From positions 1,576,001-1,640,000 of the forward strand of contig NZ_CP107902.1 in NCBI RefSeq assembly GCF_036013935.1: 64,000 nt of DNA, read 5' to 3'. Below, one piece after another: positions 35,319 to 45,423 of the stretch (its first letter is position 1; each line of letters begins with the position of its first letter). The notes beneath the pieces were generated by a model. The model was not told the origin of the DNA and searched no databases. It worked only from the letters and a program-made list of their open reading frames with translations. The stretch is from Streptomyces sp. NBC_00461. GTDB taxonomy: Bacteria; Actinomycetota; Actinomycetes; Streptomycetales; Streptomycetaceae. A program made the position numbers and the translations under genes.

Positions 35319-35378
35319 GGGAGTCGGCGGGCCCGGACGGCACCGGCCGCCACGCCCGTCCGGCGGCCGCCGACTCCC
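35319..35378 (-). repeat. Strong hairpin between kdpC and kdpE
   Basis: GGGAGTCGGCGG (35319-35330) pairs perfectly with CCGCCGACTCCC (35367-35378), with inner CCGGACGG (35333-35340) and CCGTCCGG (35356-35363) extending the stem. It fills the place where kdpD is normally found; it may act as a terminator or attenuator, or mark a deletion junction. Confidence 0.65.
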
Positions 35379-35402
35379 GTCCGGATCGCCCGTCCGGATC
35401 GC
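35377..35402. repeat. Tandem 13-base direct repeat
   Basis: CCGTCCGGATCGC occurs twice without spacing, directly after the hairpin and just before the kdpC stop at 35412. Confidence 0.75.
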
Positions 35403-35411
35403 GCGTTCCCA

Positions 35412-36044
35412 TCAGCCCTTGGCCGCAAGGCCCTTGAGCGCGGTGTTGAGTTCGAGGACGTTCACCCGCGGCTCGCCCAGGAAGCCGAGCGTGCGCCCCT
35501 CGGTGTGGTCGTCCACCAGCCTCTGCACCTGCGCGACGGACAGGCCGTTGCGCTCGGCGACCCGGTGGACCTGGATGTCCGCGTACTGCGGGGAGATGTC
35601 CGGGTCGAGGCCGGAGCCGGAGGAGGTGACCGCGTCGGCGGGGACCTGGGAGGGCTTGACCTTGTAGGCGGCGGTGGAGTTGTCCTTGACGACCTTGGCC
35701 TTGGCCTCCTTCACCCACTTGACCAGTTCGGGGTTGTCGGCCGACCGGTTCGTGGCGCCGGAGAGGATCAGCTTGTACTGGGTATTGACCGAGTTCTCAC
35801 CCAGCCCGTTCGCCGGACGGGACTGGAAGTAGTCCAGGCTGTAACCCTGTTGACCGATCAGCGAGGAACCGACGACCTTGCCGTCCGCCTTGATCTCGGA
35901 GCCGTTCGCCTTGTTGTTGAACAGCGCCTGGGCGATGCCGGTGACGGCCAGCGGGTAGATGACGCCGGTCACCAGGGTCAGTACGAGCAGGGCGCGCAGG
36001 CCCGCCCCGAGCAACCGGGCTGTGTTCGTAACGGAGTTGTTCAT
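35412..36044 (-). CDS. kdpC: Potassium-transporting ATPase subunit KdpC
   Basis: A 210-residue KdpC with one N-terminal helix (about 13-40, ALLVLTLVTGVIYPL) and the family sequence SSLIGQ, FQSRPA, SGSGLDPDISP and HTEGRTLGFLGEPRVNVLELN. It acts as the small chaperone-like subunit that helps the KdpB ATPase bind ATP. Start ATG at 36044; the gap to kdpB is 5 bases. Confidence 0.95.
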   Translation of the reverse strand: MNNSVTNTARLLGAGLRALLVLTLVTGVIYPLAVTGIAQALFNNKANGSEIKADGKVVGSSLIGQQGYSLDYFQSRPANGLGENSVNTQYKLILSGATNRSADNPELVKWVKEAKAKVVKDNSTAAYKVKPSQVPADAVTSSGSGLDPDISPQYADIQVHRVAERNGLSVAQVQRLVDDHTEGRTLGFLGEPRVNVLELNTALKGLAAKG

Positions 36045-36049
36045 GACGG

Positions 36050-38182
36050 TCAGCCGATCCCGGGGATGAGGGAGATGAGCAGGTCGATGAGCTTGATGCC
36101 GACGAAGGGCGCGATCAGCCCGCCGATGCCGTAGATCGTGAGGTTGCGCCGCAGCAGCTTGTCGGCGCTGACCGGCCGGTACCGCACGCCCTTCAGGGAC
36201 AGCGGCACCAGCGCGATGATGATCAGCGCGTTGAAGATGACGGCGGACAGGATCGCGGAGTCCGGTGAGGACAGGCCCATGATGTTGAGCTTGTCCAGGC
36301 CCGGGTAGACGGCCGCGAACAGCGCCGGGATGATCGCGAAGTACTTCGCGACGTCGTTGGCGATGGAGAACGTGGTCAACGCGCCCCGGGTGATGAGGAG
36401 TTGCTTGCCGATCTCGACGATCTCGATGAGTTTGGTCGGGTTGGAGTCGAGGTCGACCATGTTGCCGGCTTCCTTCGCGGCCGACGTACCGGTGTTCATC
36501 GCCACGCCGACGTCCGCCTGCGCGAGCGCGGGCGCGTCGTTGGTGCCGTCGCCGGTCATCGCGACGAGCTTGCCGCCCGCCTGCTCCCGCTTGATGAGCG
36601 CCATCTTGTCCTCGGGGGTGGCCTCCGCGAGGAAGTCGTCGACACCCGCCTCCTCGGCGATCGCCTTGGCCGTCAGCGGGTTGTCACCCGTGATCATGAC
36701 GGTCTTGATGCCCATGCGGCGCAGCTCGTCGAACCGCTCCCGCATGCCCTGCTTGACGACGTCCTTGAGGTGGATGACGCCCAACACCCGTGCGCCGTCG
36801 GCGTCTTCGACCGCCACGAGCAGCGGGGTGCCGCCGGCCTCGGAGATCCGGTTGGACAGCGTGTCCGCGTCCTCGGCGACCGTGCCGCCCCGCTCCTTGA
36901 CCCAGGCGATGACCGAACCGGCCGCGCCCTTGCGGATCCTGCGCCCGTCGACATCCACGCCCGACATGCGGGTCTGCGCGGTGAAGGCGATCCACTCGGC
37001 CCCGGCCAACTCGCCCTGATGCCGCTCGCGCAGGCCGTACTTCTCCTTCGCCAGCACGACGATGGAGCGGCCCTCGGGCGTCTCGTCGGCCAGCGACGAC
37101 AGCTGCGCGGCATCGGCCACCCCGGCCTCCGTCGTACCGCTGACGGACACGAACTCCGACGCCTGCCGGTTGCCGAGGGTGATGGTGCCGGTCTTGTCGA
37201 GCAGCAGCGTGGAGACGTCACCGGCGGCCTCGACCGCCCGTCCGGACATGGCCAGGACGTTGCGCTGGACCAGGCGGTCCATGCCCGCGATGCCGATCGC
37301 GGACAGCAGGGCGCCGATCGTGGTCGGGATCAGGCAGACCAGCAGCGCGATCAGCACGACCAACGTCAGGTGCGTGCCCGCGTAGTCGGCGAACGGCGGC
37401 AGCGTGGCACACGCGAGGAGGAAGACGATCGTCAGCGAGGCCAGCAGGATGTTCAGCGCGATCTCGTTCGGTGTCTTCTGCCGGGCCGCGCCCTCGACCA
37501 GGTTGATCATCCGGTCGATGAAGGTCTCGCCCGGCTTCGTCGTGATCCTGATGACGATGCGGTCGGACAGCACCTTGGTGCCGCCGGTGACCGCCGACCG
37601 GTCGCCGCCGGACTCACGGATGACCGGCGCCGACTCACCGGTGATCGCCGACTCGTCGACCGAGGCCACGCCCTCGACGACGTCACCGTCACCGGGAATG
37701 ATGTCGCCCGCCTCGCAGACCACCAGGTCGCCGATCTTCAACTCGGTGCCGGGCACCTGCTCTTCGGAGTCACCGATGAGCCGGCGTGCCACGGTGTCGG
37801 TCTTGGCCTTGCGCAGGGTGTCGGCCTGCGCCTTGCCACGCCCCTCGGCCACGGCCTCCGCCAGGTTGGCGAAGACCACGGTCAGCCACAGCCAGACGCT
37901 GATCGCCCAGCCGAACCAGTCGCCCGGGTCCTTGAAGGAGAACACGGTGGTCAGCACCGACCCGATCCACACCACGAACATCACCGGGGACTTGACCATC
38001 ACCCGCGGGTCGAGCTTGCGGAAGGCGTCCGGCAGCGACTTGAGCAGTTGCTTGGGGTCGAACAGGCCGGCACCGACGCGGCCCTCGGGGGCCTGGTGCC
38101 CGGTCGGTAGGTCGCTGTGCGGCGCCCGGGTCGGGGTGGCTGTGGACATCGAGTCCTCTTGGTTGGTTACGTCGGTCGTCAT
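36050..38182 (-). CDS. kdpB: Potassium-transporting ATPase subunit KdpB
   Basis: A 710-residue P-type ATPase subunit: TGES at about 181-184, phosphorylation site D329 in LLLDKTGT, and [19 protein letters not shown]. It drives K+ entry through KdpA by ATP hydrolysis. ATG at 38182 overlaps the kdpA stop (ATGA); an in-frame ATG at 38149 with GAGGA 5 bases upstream may be the real start, giving 699 residues. Confidence 0.96.
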   Translation of the reverse strand: MTTDVTNQEDSMSTATPTRAPHSDLPTGHQAPEGRVGAGLFDPKQLLKSLPDAFRKLDPRVMVKSPVMFVVWIGSVLTTVFSFKDPGDWFGWAISVWLWLTVVFANLAEAVAEGRGKAQADTLRKAKTDTVARRLIGDSEEQVPGTELKIGDLVVCEAGDIIPGDGDVVEGVASVDESAITGESAPVIRESGGDRSAVTGGTKVLSDRIVIRITTKPGETFIDRMINLVEGAARQKTPNEIALNILLASLTIVFLLACATLPPFADYAGTHLTLVVLIALLVCLIPTTIGALLSAIGIAGMDRLVQRNVLAMSGRAVEAAGDVSTLLLDKTGTITLGNRQASEFVSVSGTTEAGVADAAQLSSLADETPEGRSIVVLAKEKYGLRERHQGELAGAEWIAFTAQTRMSGVDVDGRRIRKGAAGSVIAWVKERGGTVAEDADTLSNRISEAGGTPLLVAVEDADGARVLGVIHLKDVVKQGMRERFDELRRMGIKTVMITGDNPLTAKAIAEEAGVDDFLAEATPEDKMALIKREQAGGKLVAMTGDGTNDAPALAQADVGVAMNTGTSAAKEAGNMVDLDSNPTKLIEIVEIGKQLLITRGALTTFSIANDVAKYFAIIPALFAAVYPGLDKLNIMGLSSPDSAILSAVIFNALIIIALVPLSLKGVRYRPVSADKLLRRNLTIYGIGGLIAPFVGIKLIDLLISLIPGIG

Positions 38183-39843
38183 GACGCCAGCCCCTCGGCC
38201 AGCGGACCCAGCGCGAGGGCCGGGAAGTACGTCAGACCGGTGATGATCAGGATCGCGCCCACCAACAGGCCGGTGAACAGCGGCTTCTCGGTCCGCAGGG
38301 TGCCCGCGGTCTCCGGCACCTGCCGCTGCTCGGCGAGCGAGCCGGCCAGCGCCAGCACGAACACCATCGGCAGGAAGCGGCCGAAGAGCATGGCCAGACC
38401 CAGGGTGCTGTTGAACCACTGGGTGTCCGCGTTCAGTCCGGCGAAGGCCGAGCCGTTGTTGTTGGCGGCGGACGTGTAGGCGTAGAGAATCTCGGAGAAT
38501 CCGTGCGCCCCGCTGTTGGTCATCGAGTGGGCCGGGGTCGGCAGGGCCATGGCGAACGCGGTGAAGATCAGCACCAGTGCCGGGGTGATGAGGATGTAGC
38601 AGGCCGCCAGCTTGATCTCACGGGTGCCGATCTTCTTGCCCAGGTACTCGGGCGTACGGCCGACCATCAGACCCGCGATGAACACCGCGATGATCGCCAT
38701 GATCAGCATGCCGTAGAGGCCGGAACCGGTACCACCGGGCGCGATCTCACCCAGCATCATGCCGAGCATGGTGATGCCGCCGCCGAGGCCCGTGAACGAG
38801 GAGTGGAAGGAGTTCACCGCGCCGGTCGAGGTCAGCGTGGTCGCCGTCGCGAAGATCGACGAGGCGCCGACGCCGAACCGGGTCTCCTTGCCCTCCATCG
38901 CGCCGCCGGCGATCTGGAGCGCCGGGCCGTGGTGGGCGAACTCGGTCCACATCATCAGGGCCGTGAAGCCCAGCCAGATCGTGACCATCGTCGCGAGGAT
39001 CGCGTAGCCCTGCTTCACCGAGCCGACCATCAGGCCGAACGTGCGGGTCAGCGCGAACGGGATCACCAGGATCAGGAAGATCTCGAACAGGTTGGAGAAC
39101 GGAGTGGGGTTCTCGAAGGGGTGGGCGCTGTTGGCGTTGAAGTAGCCGCCGCCGTTCGTACCGAACTCCTTGATGGCCTCCTGCGAGGCGACCGCCCCGC
39201 CGTTCCACTGCTGCAAGCCACCCATGAACTGGCCGACCTCGTGGATCCCGGAGAAGTTCTGGATGGCACCGCAGGCGACCAGCACGATGGCCGCGATCAC
39301 CGCGCCCGGCACCAGGATGCGGACGACGCCACGCACCAGGTCGGACCAGAAGTTACCCAGCTCACCGGTACGCGAGCGCGCGAAGCCCCGTACGAGAGCC
39401 ACCGCCACGGCGATGCCGACGGCCGCCGAGACGAAGTTCTGCACGGCCAGACCGGCGGTCTGCACGACGTGACCCATGGCCTGCTCGCCGTAGTACGACT
39501 GCCAGTTGGTGTTGGTCACGAACGACACGGCCGTGTTGAACGACTGCGCCGGGTCGATGGACCTGAAGCCGAGCGAACCGGGCAGCACACCCTGTGTCCG
39601 CTGCAGCAGGTAGAGGAAGAGGACGCCCGCCGCGGAGAAGGCGAGGACACCGCGCAGATACGCGGTCCAGCGCATCTGGGTGTCGGGGTTGGCACCGATG
39701 CCCTTGTAGATCCACTTCTCCGCCCGCCAGTGCCGGTCGGAGGAGTAGACCTTGGCCATGTAGTTGCCGAGGGGAAGGTAGGCGAGGGCCAACGCGCCTA
39801 TGAGCGCGAGCAGTTGGAGAACGCCTGCGAGTACGGGACCCAT
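38179..39843 (-). CDS. kdpA: Potassium-transporting ATPase subunit KdpA
   Basis: A 554-residue membrane subunit with about ten helices and the four pore-like segments of the KtrB/TrkH family; conserved sequence [13 protein letters not shown] (about 112-124), [19 protein letters not shown] and NNNGSAF are visible. It is the K+ selectivity unit of the Kdp complex. Starts 8 bases downstream of the kdpF stop. Confidence 0.95.
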   Translation of the reverse strand: MGPVLAGVLQLLALIGALALAYLPLGNYMAKVYSSDRHWRAEKWIYKGIGANPDTQMRWTAYLRGVLAFSAAGVLFLYLLQRTQGVLPGSLGFRSIDPAQSFNTAVSFVTNTNWQSYYGEQAMGHVVQTAGLAVQNFVSAAVGIAVAVALVRGFARSRTGELGNFWSDLVRGVVRILVPGAVIAAIVLVACGAIQNFSGIHEVGQFMGGLQQWNGGAVASQEAIKEFGTNGGGYFNANSAHPFENPTPFSNLFEIFLILVIPFALTRTFGLMVGSVKQGYAILATMVTIWLGFTALMMWTEFAHHGPALQIAGGAMEGKETRFGVGASSIFATATTLTSTGAVNSFHSSFTGLGGGITMLGMMLGEIAPGGTGSGLYGMLIMAIIAVFIAGLMVGRTPEYLGKKIGTREIKLAACYILITPALVLIFTAFAMALPTPAHSMTNSGAHGFSEILYAYTSAANNNGSAFAGLNADTQWFNSTLGLAMLFGRFLPMVFVLALAGSLAEQRQVPETAGTLRTEKPLFTGLLVGAILIITGLTYFPALALGPLAEGLAS

Positions 39844-39851
39844 GTCGTGGC

Positions 39852-39941
39852 TCAGAACCTCTCCGGGAAGATCAGGGCGAGGACGAGATAGCCCAGCAGG
39901 GCGACGGCCACGACCAGGCCGACGATGTTCTCGGCAGTCAC
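39852..39941 (-). CDS. kdpF: Potassium-transporting ATPase subunit KdpF
   Basis: A 29-residue single-helix peptide (start [23 protein letters not shown]...) ending LIFPERF, matching KdpF, which stabilises the Kdp complex. The GTG at 39941 overlaps the stop of the next small peptide gene by four bases. Confidence 0.85.
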   Translation of the reverse strand: MTAENIVGLVVAVALLGYLVLALIFPERF

Positions 39942-40021
39942 AGCTTCGTCACCCCCTTGGCGACGAGGGCCACCAGAGCGAAGCAGGCGATCGCGGTGAC
40001 GACGAAGGCCAGATCGGCCAT
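39938..40021 (-). CDS. 27-residue membrane peptide preceding kdpF
   Basis: ATG at 40021 with AGGAG 7 bases upstream opens a frame [20 protein letters not shown] ending AKGVTKL: one hydrophobic helix followed by a basic end, that is, the shape of a tiny single-pass membrane protein. Its stop overlaps the kdpF start (GTGA), so it would be the first product of the kdp operon. Similar in size and form to KdpF, but not the same sequence. Confidence 0.7.
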   Translation of the reverse strand: MADLAFVVTAIACFALVALVAKGVTKL

Positions 40022-40614
40022 CGTGAACTCCTGGAGTGAGGTTCGACCGGACAGGGACGCTTCGAGGGAACAACCTTCGCGGCCGGATTCGGCCGCCGTT
40101 GACGGGTCCCATACGGCGTACCGCACGCCTTTGACGGAACTCATACGGCAGGACGATCGCCGCAGGTCAAAAGCCGGTCGGAGGCACAACGGACGGAGTC
40201 ACAACGGACGGAGCGCCGGCCGGCAGATGACGGCGTCCGTCTCCAGGGCCGACCCCGCGGTGACCCTGCGGCCACCCGGTGACCCTGTCGGCCGGCTGCG
40301 ACACCGGCATCTTGACGGACGGCCGGTCGGTTACCGGGGGCCGGTCGCTCACTGGGGCCCGGGGTCATGACGCAGGGTGTCCACTCCATGCCGCGAGACC
40401 ACTGATCCCACCATCTGGCTCAATATGCACATATCGCGATACAGGAGACCCGTCTTGATGCCCGGCCAGCGCCCCGCCTGCCGGTCTTAACGGAAGCTTG
40501 ACGCCTACGCCCCCATGATCCGTGGGCCCACGCGTCACTCTCCGCTTACGCTGGTGCCGCCGTCCGCGTGATGGCCGGAACCCACACGCTGAGCCGCACA
40601 TCAGGAGCACGCCG
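40022..40614. other. Regulatory region between kdp operon and APC permease gene
   Basis: A 593-base gap between divergent genes. It holds repeated CATACGGC (40110-40117 and 40142-40149), a 15-base tandem CACAACGGACGGAG(T/C) at 40185-40214, and a perfect palindrome TATCGCGATA at 40432-40441 in an AT-richer stretch. No protein gene is supported inside. Probably carries both promoters and KdpE or related sites. Confidence 0.6.
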
Positions 40615-42585
40615 ATGGCCACGACCGAACAGCCACCTCCCAGTCGGCTGCGCGCCTGGATGCTGGAGGGTCTGTCCGAGATGGGCAAGGGCCACCCCCA
40701 GCAGGCGGCGGCCCCCGAGATCGAGCCCAAGCCCAGGCCCAAGCTCGAACACCAGGGCCAGCCCTGGTACCGGGTCATGTGCCTCACCGGCGTCGACTAC
40801 TTCTCGACCCTCGGCTACCAGCCGGGCATCGCCGCCCTCGCGGCCGGCCTGCTCTCACCGATCGCGACCATCGTGCTGGTGATCGTCACCCTGGCCGGTG
40901 CCCTCCCCGTGTACCGACGGGTCGCCGAGGAGAGCCCCCACGGCGAGGGCTCGATCGCGATGCTGGAGCGGCTGCTGTCGTTCTGGCAGGGCAAGCTGTT
41001 CGTCCTGACCCTGCTCGGCTTCGCCGCCACCGACTTCCTGATCACCATCACCCTCTCGGCCGCGGACGCCTCGACCCACCTCGTCGAGAACCCGCATCTG
41101 ACCAGCGCCCTGCACGACAAGCAGATGCTGATCACCCTGATCCTGGTGGCCCTGCTCGGCGCGGTGTTCCTCAAGGGCTTCCTGGAGGCCATCGGCGTCG
41201 CGTTCGCCCTGGTCGGCATCTACCTGACGCTGAACGTCGTCGTCGTGCTCGTCGGCCTGTGGCACGTCGTCACCGCGGGACACGTCATCACGGACTGGTC
41301 GAGCGCCCTGACGACCGAGCACGGAAACATCTTCGCGATGGTCGGCGTGGCCCTGCTCGTCTTCCCCAAGCTCGCGCTCGGCCTCTCCGGCTTCGAGACC
41401 GGCGTTGCCGTCATGCCCCACGTCAAGGGCGACTCGGACGACACCGAGGAGCAGCCCACGGGCCGCATCCGGGACACGAAGAAGCTGCTCACCATAGCCG
41501 CCCTGATCATGAGCGTCTTCCTGATCGCGACCAGCTTCATCACCACGCTGCTGATCCCGGAGAAGGAGTTCAAGCCGGGTGGCCAGGCCAACGGCCGCGC
41601 CCTCGCCTACCTCTCGCACGAGTACCTGGGCAACGCCTTCGGCACGGTCTACGACGTCTCGACGATCGCCATCCTCTGGTTCGCCGGCGCCTCCGCCATG
41701 GCCGGTCTGCTCAACCTCATGCCGCGCTATCTGCCGCGCTACGGCATGGCCCCGCACTGGGCGCGGGCGGTGCGCCCCATGGTCATCGTCTTCACGCTCA
41801 TCGCCTTCCTGGTCACCTGGATCTTCGACGCGAGCGTCGACGCGCAGGGCGGCGCCTACGCCACCGGCGTGCTGGTGCTGATCAGCTCGGCCGCGGTCGC
41901 GGTGACCATCGCCGCCCGCAAGGCCAGGCAGCGGAACTGGACCATCGCCTTCGCGGTGATCTCCGCGGTGTTCCTGTACACGACGGTCGTGAACGTCATC
42001 GAGCGCCCCGACGGCGTCAAGATCGGCGCCTGCTTCATCGCCGGCATCATCCTGGTCTCGCTGCTCTCCCGGCTGGCCCGCGCCTTCGAGCTCCGCGTCA
42101 CCGACGTCGAGCTGGACGACATGGCGGAACGTTTCATCAGGGACATGTCCAGCCGCAAGATCCGGTTCATCGCCAACGAGCCCGACCAGCGCGACAAGGC
42201 CGAGTACCGCGACAAGATCGAGCAGATCCGCAACGACAACGACATCCCCGGCGAGGACTTCGTCTTCGTCGAGGTCACGGTCCTCGACCCGTCCGAGTTC
42301 GAGGCTGGGCTGAGGGTGCGCGGCGAGGTCCTGCACGACCGCTATCGGGTGCTGACCCTGGAGTCCTCCTCCATCCCGAACGCGCTGGCCGCCCTGCTCC
42401 TCCACGTCCGCGACACCACCAAGTGCACTCCGCACATCTACTTCGAGTGGACCGAGGGCGGCCCCTTCGCCAACTTCCTGCGCTTCTTCCTCTTCGGCCA
42501 GGGCGAGGTCGCCCCGGTCACCCGCGAGGTCCTCCGCGAGGCAGAGCCGGACCGCACCCGCCGCCCCCGCGTCCACACCGGCTGA
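40615..42585 (+). CDS. APC-family permease (possible potassium or amino-acid transporter)
   Basis: A 656-residue membrane protein with about twelve helices and a C-terminal cytoplasmic domain of about 150 residues. [20 protein letters not shown] (about 60-79) resembles the first helix of the APC superfamily, including the K+ importer KimA. ATG at 40615 has GGAG 7 bases upstream. It is divergent from the kdp operon, so K+ uptake is an attractive idea, but amino-acid transport is equally possible from sequence. Confidence 0.75.
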   Translation: MATTEQPPPSRLRAWMLEGLSEMGKGHPQQAAAPEIEPKPRPKLEHQGQPWYRVMCLTGVDYFSTLGYQPGIAALAAGLLSPIATIVLVIVTLAGALPVYRRVAEESPHGEGSIAMLERLLSFWQGKLFVLTLLGFAATDFLITITLSAADASTHLVENPHLTSALHDKQMLITLILVALLGAVFLKGFLEAIGVAFALVGIYLTLNVVVVLVGLWHVVTAGHVITDWSSALTTEHGNIFAMVGVALLVFPKLALGLSGFETGVAVMPHVKGDSDDTEEQPTGRIRDTKKLLTIAALIMSVFLIATSFITTLLIPEKEFKPGGQANGRALAYLSHEYLGNAFGTVYDVSTIAILWFAGASAMAGLLNLMPRYLPRYGMAPHWARAVRPMVIVFTLIAFLVTWIFDASVDAQGGAYATGVLVLISSAAVAVTIAARKARQRNWTIAFAVISAVFLYTTVVNVIERPDGVKIGACFIAGIILVSLLSRLARAFELRVTDVELDDMAERFIRDMSSRKIRFIANEPDQRDKAEYRDKIEQIRNDNDIPGEDFVFVEVTVLDPSEFEAGLRVRGEVLHDRYRVLTLESSSIPNALAALLLHVRDTTKCTPHIYFEWTEGGPFANFLRFFLFGQGEVAPVTREVLREAEPDRTRRPRVHTG

Positions 42586-42646
42586 GCCGGCCTCCGGCGC
42601 GGGCGCCCCACCACCGCAAGCGACGCGTTGGAGCCCTCTGCCCGCG

Positions 42647-42672
42647 CCCGCCCGCCCGCCCGCCCGCCCGCC
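42647..42672. repeat. Tandem CCCG repeat
   Basis: About six CCCG units follow the APC permease gene. Simple low-complexity repeat, possibly variable in length. Confidence 0.8.
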
Positions 42673-42815
42673 ACAACCCGACGGTGTAAATCCGACGCCA
42701 CAAACCCAACGGCCTGACCCAACGGCGTATTGGGCGCGTCAAAATTGGCCCGTGCGCCGTCAGGGCCTCGTCAGCGCACGGCGCGCTCGGCCCCGCTCCC
42801 GCCTACCTTCGCCTC

Positions 42816-43334
42816 ATGCAGGGCAGCGGACCGTCGAGCCCGGCCGGCGACCGCCACTGGGGTGGCAGCGCTCGGCTCGCCCTGGGCTGCGCTCTCGTCT
42901 TCGGTGCCATGACGATGTTCGTCGACTGGGACGCGAGCACCCTGAGCCCCGCGCGCACCCTGCTCTGGCTCACGCTCTCCGCCGCGGTCTTCGCGGTTCT
43001 GCTCCCGCCCCGCGTCACCGCGGGCCCCGGCTGGATCGCGGTACGCGGCCCGGTACACCGCGGCATGGTCCGTACGGACTTGCTCGTGGCCGTACGGCAG
43101 TACGCCGGCGTCTCCTCCCACCTGGTCCTGCGCGACGCTCGGGGCAACTGCCTGCATCTCGACCCGCGCGTCCTCGCGGCCAATCCGCTGCTGTGGCACG
43201 AGCTGGACACGGGAATGCGCCGCTCCCTGGAGCGTGGCACTCTGCGACAGGGCACGGACGTCCTGCGCCGGATCGGTCACCGGATCGACGACGAGACCGC
43301 CCAGGCGGTGCTCAGGGCGTCGGGGCTTTCCTGA
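42816..43334 (+). CDS. Membrane-anchored hypothetical protein
   Basis: A 172-residue protein with two hydrophobic helices near the N-terminus (about 22-38 and 48-66) and a soluble domain from about residue 70 (PGWIAVRGPVHRGMVRTDLLVAVRQYAGV, reminiscent of small PH-like membrane domains). Function unknown. The last 23 bases overlap the converging DUF1707 gene. Confidence 0.75.
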   Translation: MQGSGPSSPAGDRHWGGSARLALGCALVFGAMTMFVDWDASTLSPARTLLWLTLSAAVFAVLLPPRVTAGPGWIAVRGPVHRGMVRTDLLVAVRQYAGVSSHLVLRDARGNCLHLDPRVLAANPLLWHELDTGMRRSLERGTLRQGTDVLRRIGHRIDDETAQAVLRASGLS

Positions 43335-43917
43335 CGAGCCCGCGCCGCTGCGGTCGTACGACCACCCGGCCGAAGCTCATACGTCCACCGACCACGACCC
43401 GCAGCGCCACGGGCATGTCCTGGCCGCCGGACGAACGTTCCTTGATCTTGGCGTAGTCGATCACCAGGGAGTCGGTGTCCACCACGACGCCCGGCCGCGT
43501 CATCAGCCGCAGGGTTCCGCCCCGCATGTCGAGGTCGATGTACAGGGTGTCGTGTGTGATCACCGCGCCGGTGAAGTCGAGCGTCACATCCCCCCACTCC
43601 GACTCGATCTCAAGCCGCCGCGGTACCACCCACTCCTCGCCGCGCCGGGCCGAACCGCCCCGCTGGTCGATGCGGACGACGTCCTTCACCTCGGCCGCGG
43701 CCTCTGCGTCGTCCGTCGGCAGGTCCGTCGTCAGGACGGCGAGCTCCCCCATCGTGCGGGCGGACAGGGCGGCCTCCACGCGCTCGCCGAGCTCCTCGAC
43801 CGTCAGCCGGCCGTCCCCGGCCGCGATCCGCAGCACGTCCACGACCCGGTCCCGGTCCGCGTGCGAAGCCCGCAGGCCGAGCGACGCCCCACCGCTTCGT
43901 GACACCTCACCCGACAT
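43312..43917 (-). CDS. DUF1707 domain protein
   Basis: A 201-residue protein. Residues about 12-65 form DUF1707 (LRASHADRDRVVDVLRIAAGDGRL... EELGERVEAALSARTMGELAVLTTDL); the rest is beta-strand rich (LiaF-like cell-wall stress fold: LEIESEWGDVTLDFTGA). ATG at 43917 has GGAG 7 bases upstream and is preferred to GTG at 43941. No transmembrane helix seen, unlike many DUF1707 proteins. Confidence 0.85.
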   Translation of the reverse strand: MSGEVSRSGGASLGLRASHADRDRVVDVLRIAAGDGRLTVEELGERVEAALSARTMGELAVLTTDLPTDDAEAAAEVKDVVRIDQRGGSARRGEEWVVPRRLEIESEWGDVTLDFTGAVITHDTLYIDLDMRGGTLRLMTRPGVVVDTDSLVIDYAKIKERSSGGQDMPVALRVVVGGRMSFGRVVVRPQRRGLVRKAPTP

Positions 43918-43946
43918 GGACACACTCCGAATCCCAGTCACGGACT

Positions 43947-43962
43947 AACGCTATATCGCGTT
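43947..43962. promoter_or_regulatory. Inverted repeat upstream of the DUF1707 gene
   Basis: AACGCTATATCGCGTT has perfect arms AACGC/GCGTT around an AT-rich centre, placed 30 bases upstream of the start and near the divergent regulator gene. Likely overlaps a promoter. Confidence 0.45.
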
Positions 43963-44020
43963 ACACCCAACGCTCAACCCCACGTCCACCAGGGCCGGTT
44001 CGCGGCCCTATCGTGACCGC

Positions 44021-44416
44021 ATGCAGAGCTACACGATCGGCCAGGCAGCACGACTGCTCGGCGTGAGCCCGGACACCGCACGCCGCTGGGCGGACGCCGG
44101 CCGGGTGGCGACCCATCGCGACGAGAGCGGCCGCCGACTCATCGAGGGCCGGGACCTGGCCGCCTTCTCCGTCGAACTCGCCAAGGCGGGCAGCGCCGAG
44201 GAGGAGACCTCGTACACCTCGGTCCGCAACGCCTTCCCCGGAATCGTCACCGCGATCAAGCTCGGTGACGTGGCAGCCCAGGTCGAGATCCAGGCCGGCC
44301 CCCACCGTCTGGTCTCCCTGCTGACCCGCGAGGCCGTCGAGGAACTGGGCCTGGAGGTCGGCATGGAGGCCACCGCCCGGGTGAAATCGACCAACGTCCA
44401 CATCGACCGCACCTGA
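44021..44416 (+). CDS. HTH-TOBE molybdate-responsive regulator
   Basis: A 131-residue protein: MerR/excisionase-type HTH at residues 4-48 (YTIGQAARLLGVSPDTARRWADAGRV) joined to a TOBE domain at about 65-130 (AFPGIVTAIKLGDVAAQVEIQ... ATARVKSTNVHI). The TOBE domain binds molybdate or tungstate in ModE and Mop proteins. It sits 176 bases upstream of modA and is probably the molybdate sensor for this cluster. Confidence 0.9.
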   Translation: MQSYTIGQAARLLGVSPDTARRWADAGRVATHRDESGRRLIEGRDLAAFSVELAKAGSAEEETSYTSVRNAFPGIVTAIKLGDVAAQVEIQAGPHRLVSLLTREAVEELGLEVGMEATARVKSTNVHIDRT

Positions 44417-44502
44417 CTCGCACGCCACTTCCGTACGAACGCACATGCGGCCCCTGTCGCTCCTAGGGCCAGCTCATGCGATGCGACAGGAGACTTACAC
44501 CT

Positions 44503-44512
44503 CGCATATGCG
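44503..44512. promoter_or_regulatory. Palindrome upstream of modA
   Basis: CGCATATGCG is self-complementary. Other TGCG half-sites lie on each side (ATGCGATGCGAC at 44476-44487; TCTGCGCATCGG near 44531). Candidate site for the HTH-TOBE regulator. Confidence 0.4.
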
Positions 44513-44592
44513 CCAGTATGATTTCCATGATCTGCGCATCGGAAGAGGCCGACGGCCTCGTTCCTGTAGAAATCAGAGGGAGTGGACCCGTG

Positions 44593-45423
44593 ATGACCCG
44601 TTCCGCGCGCCGGACCCGCCGGGCCCTTCAGGCGGCCGGTGCAGGAGCCGCCGCGCTGCTGGCTCTGAGCGCCTGCTCCTCGTCCGACTCGGACTCCGGC
44701 TCCACGACGTCCGGCTCCTCGGCGTCGTCGTCCTCGTCGCCGAAGCTGTCCGGCGACGTGACCGTCTTCGCCGCCGCCTCCCTCCAGGAGAGCTTCACGA
44801 CCCTGGGCAAGGAGTTCGAGAAGGCCCACCCCGGCACGAAGGTCACCTTCAGCTTCGGCGGCAGTGACAGCCTGGCCGCCGGCATCACCGGCGGCGCCCC
44901 GGCCGACGTGTTCGCCTCCGCCAGCCCCAAGACGATGGCCATCGTGACGGACAAGAAGGACAACGCCACCGTGCCGGCCACCTTCGTCCGCAACCAGCTG
45001 GAGATCGCCACCCTGCCGGGCAACCCCGACAAGGTGTCCTCCCTGAAGGACCTCACCAGGTCAGGCCTCAAGGTCGTGCTGTGCGACAAGACGGTGCCCT
45101 GCGGCGCCGCCGCCCAGAAGGCGCTGGACGCGAGCAAGCTGAAGCTCACCCCCGTCTCCTACGAGGAGGACGTCAAGTCGGCCCTGAACAAGGTGGTGCT
45201 GAAGGAGGCCGACGCCGCCGTCGTCTACAAGACGGACGTGAAGACGGCGGGCAGCAAGGTGGAGGGCGTGGAGTTCCCCGAGTCCGCGGACGCGATCAAC
45301 GACTACCCGATCACCCTGCTCAAGGACTCGAAGAACCCTGAGACCGCCAAGGCGTTCATCGCGCTCGTGCAGTCCGCCGAGGGCCAGAAGGTCCTGTCCG
45401 AGGCCGGGTTCCTCAAGCCGTGA
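44593..45423 (+). CDS. modA: Molybdate-binding lipoprotein ModA
   Basis: A 276-residue binding protein with lipobox LSAC (Cys28), a Ser-rich linker and the ModA fold (DVTVFAAASLQESFTTLG, FASASPKTM, VYKTDV). It captures molybdate or tungstate outside the cell. GAGGGAG lies 10 bases upstream of the ATG; a GTG one codon earlier is also possible. Its stop overlaps the modB start. Confidence 0.94.
   Translation: MTRSARRTRRALQAAGAGAAALLALSACSSSDSDSGSTTSGSSASSSSSPKLSGDVTVFAAASLQESFTTLGKEFEKAHPGTKVTFSFGGSDSLAAGITGGAPADVFASASPKTMAIVTDKKDNATVPATFVRNQLEIATLPGNPDKVSSLKDLTRSGLKVVLCDKTVPCGAAAQKALDASKLKLTPVSYEEDVKSALNKVVLKEADAAVVYKTDVKTAGSKVEGVEFPESADAINDYPITLLKDSKNPETAKAFIALVQSAEGQKVLSEAGFLKP

Noticed and set aside
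35257..35718. Open frame in the kdpC-kdpE gap as a possible kdpD remnant
   Set aside because: The translated frame (including MGTRDPDGRSG and the piece after it) shows no histidine-kinase or KdpD sensor motif, so it cannot be called a kdpD pseudogene from sequence alone.
36401..38110. 569-codon plus-strand open frame opposite kdpB
   Set aside because: Antisense shadow of a clear P-type ATPase gene.
42647..42672. CCCG array considered as a CRISPR-like or structured element
   Set aside because: Simple tetranucleotide repeat without spacers; no cas genes in the window.
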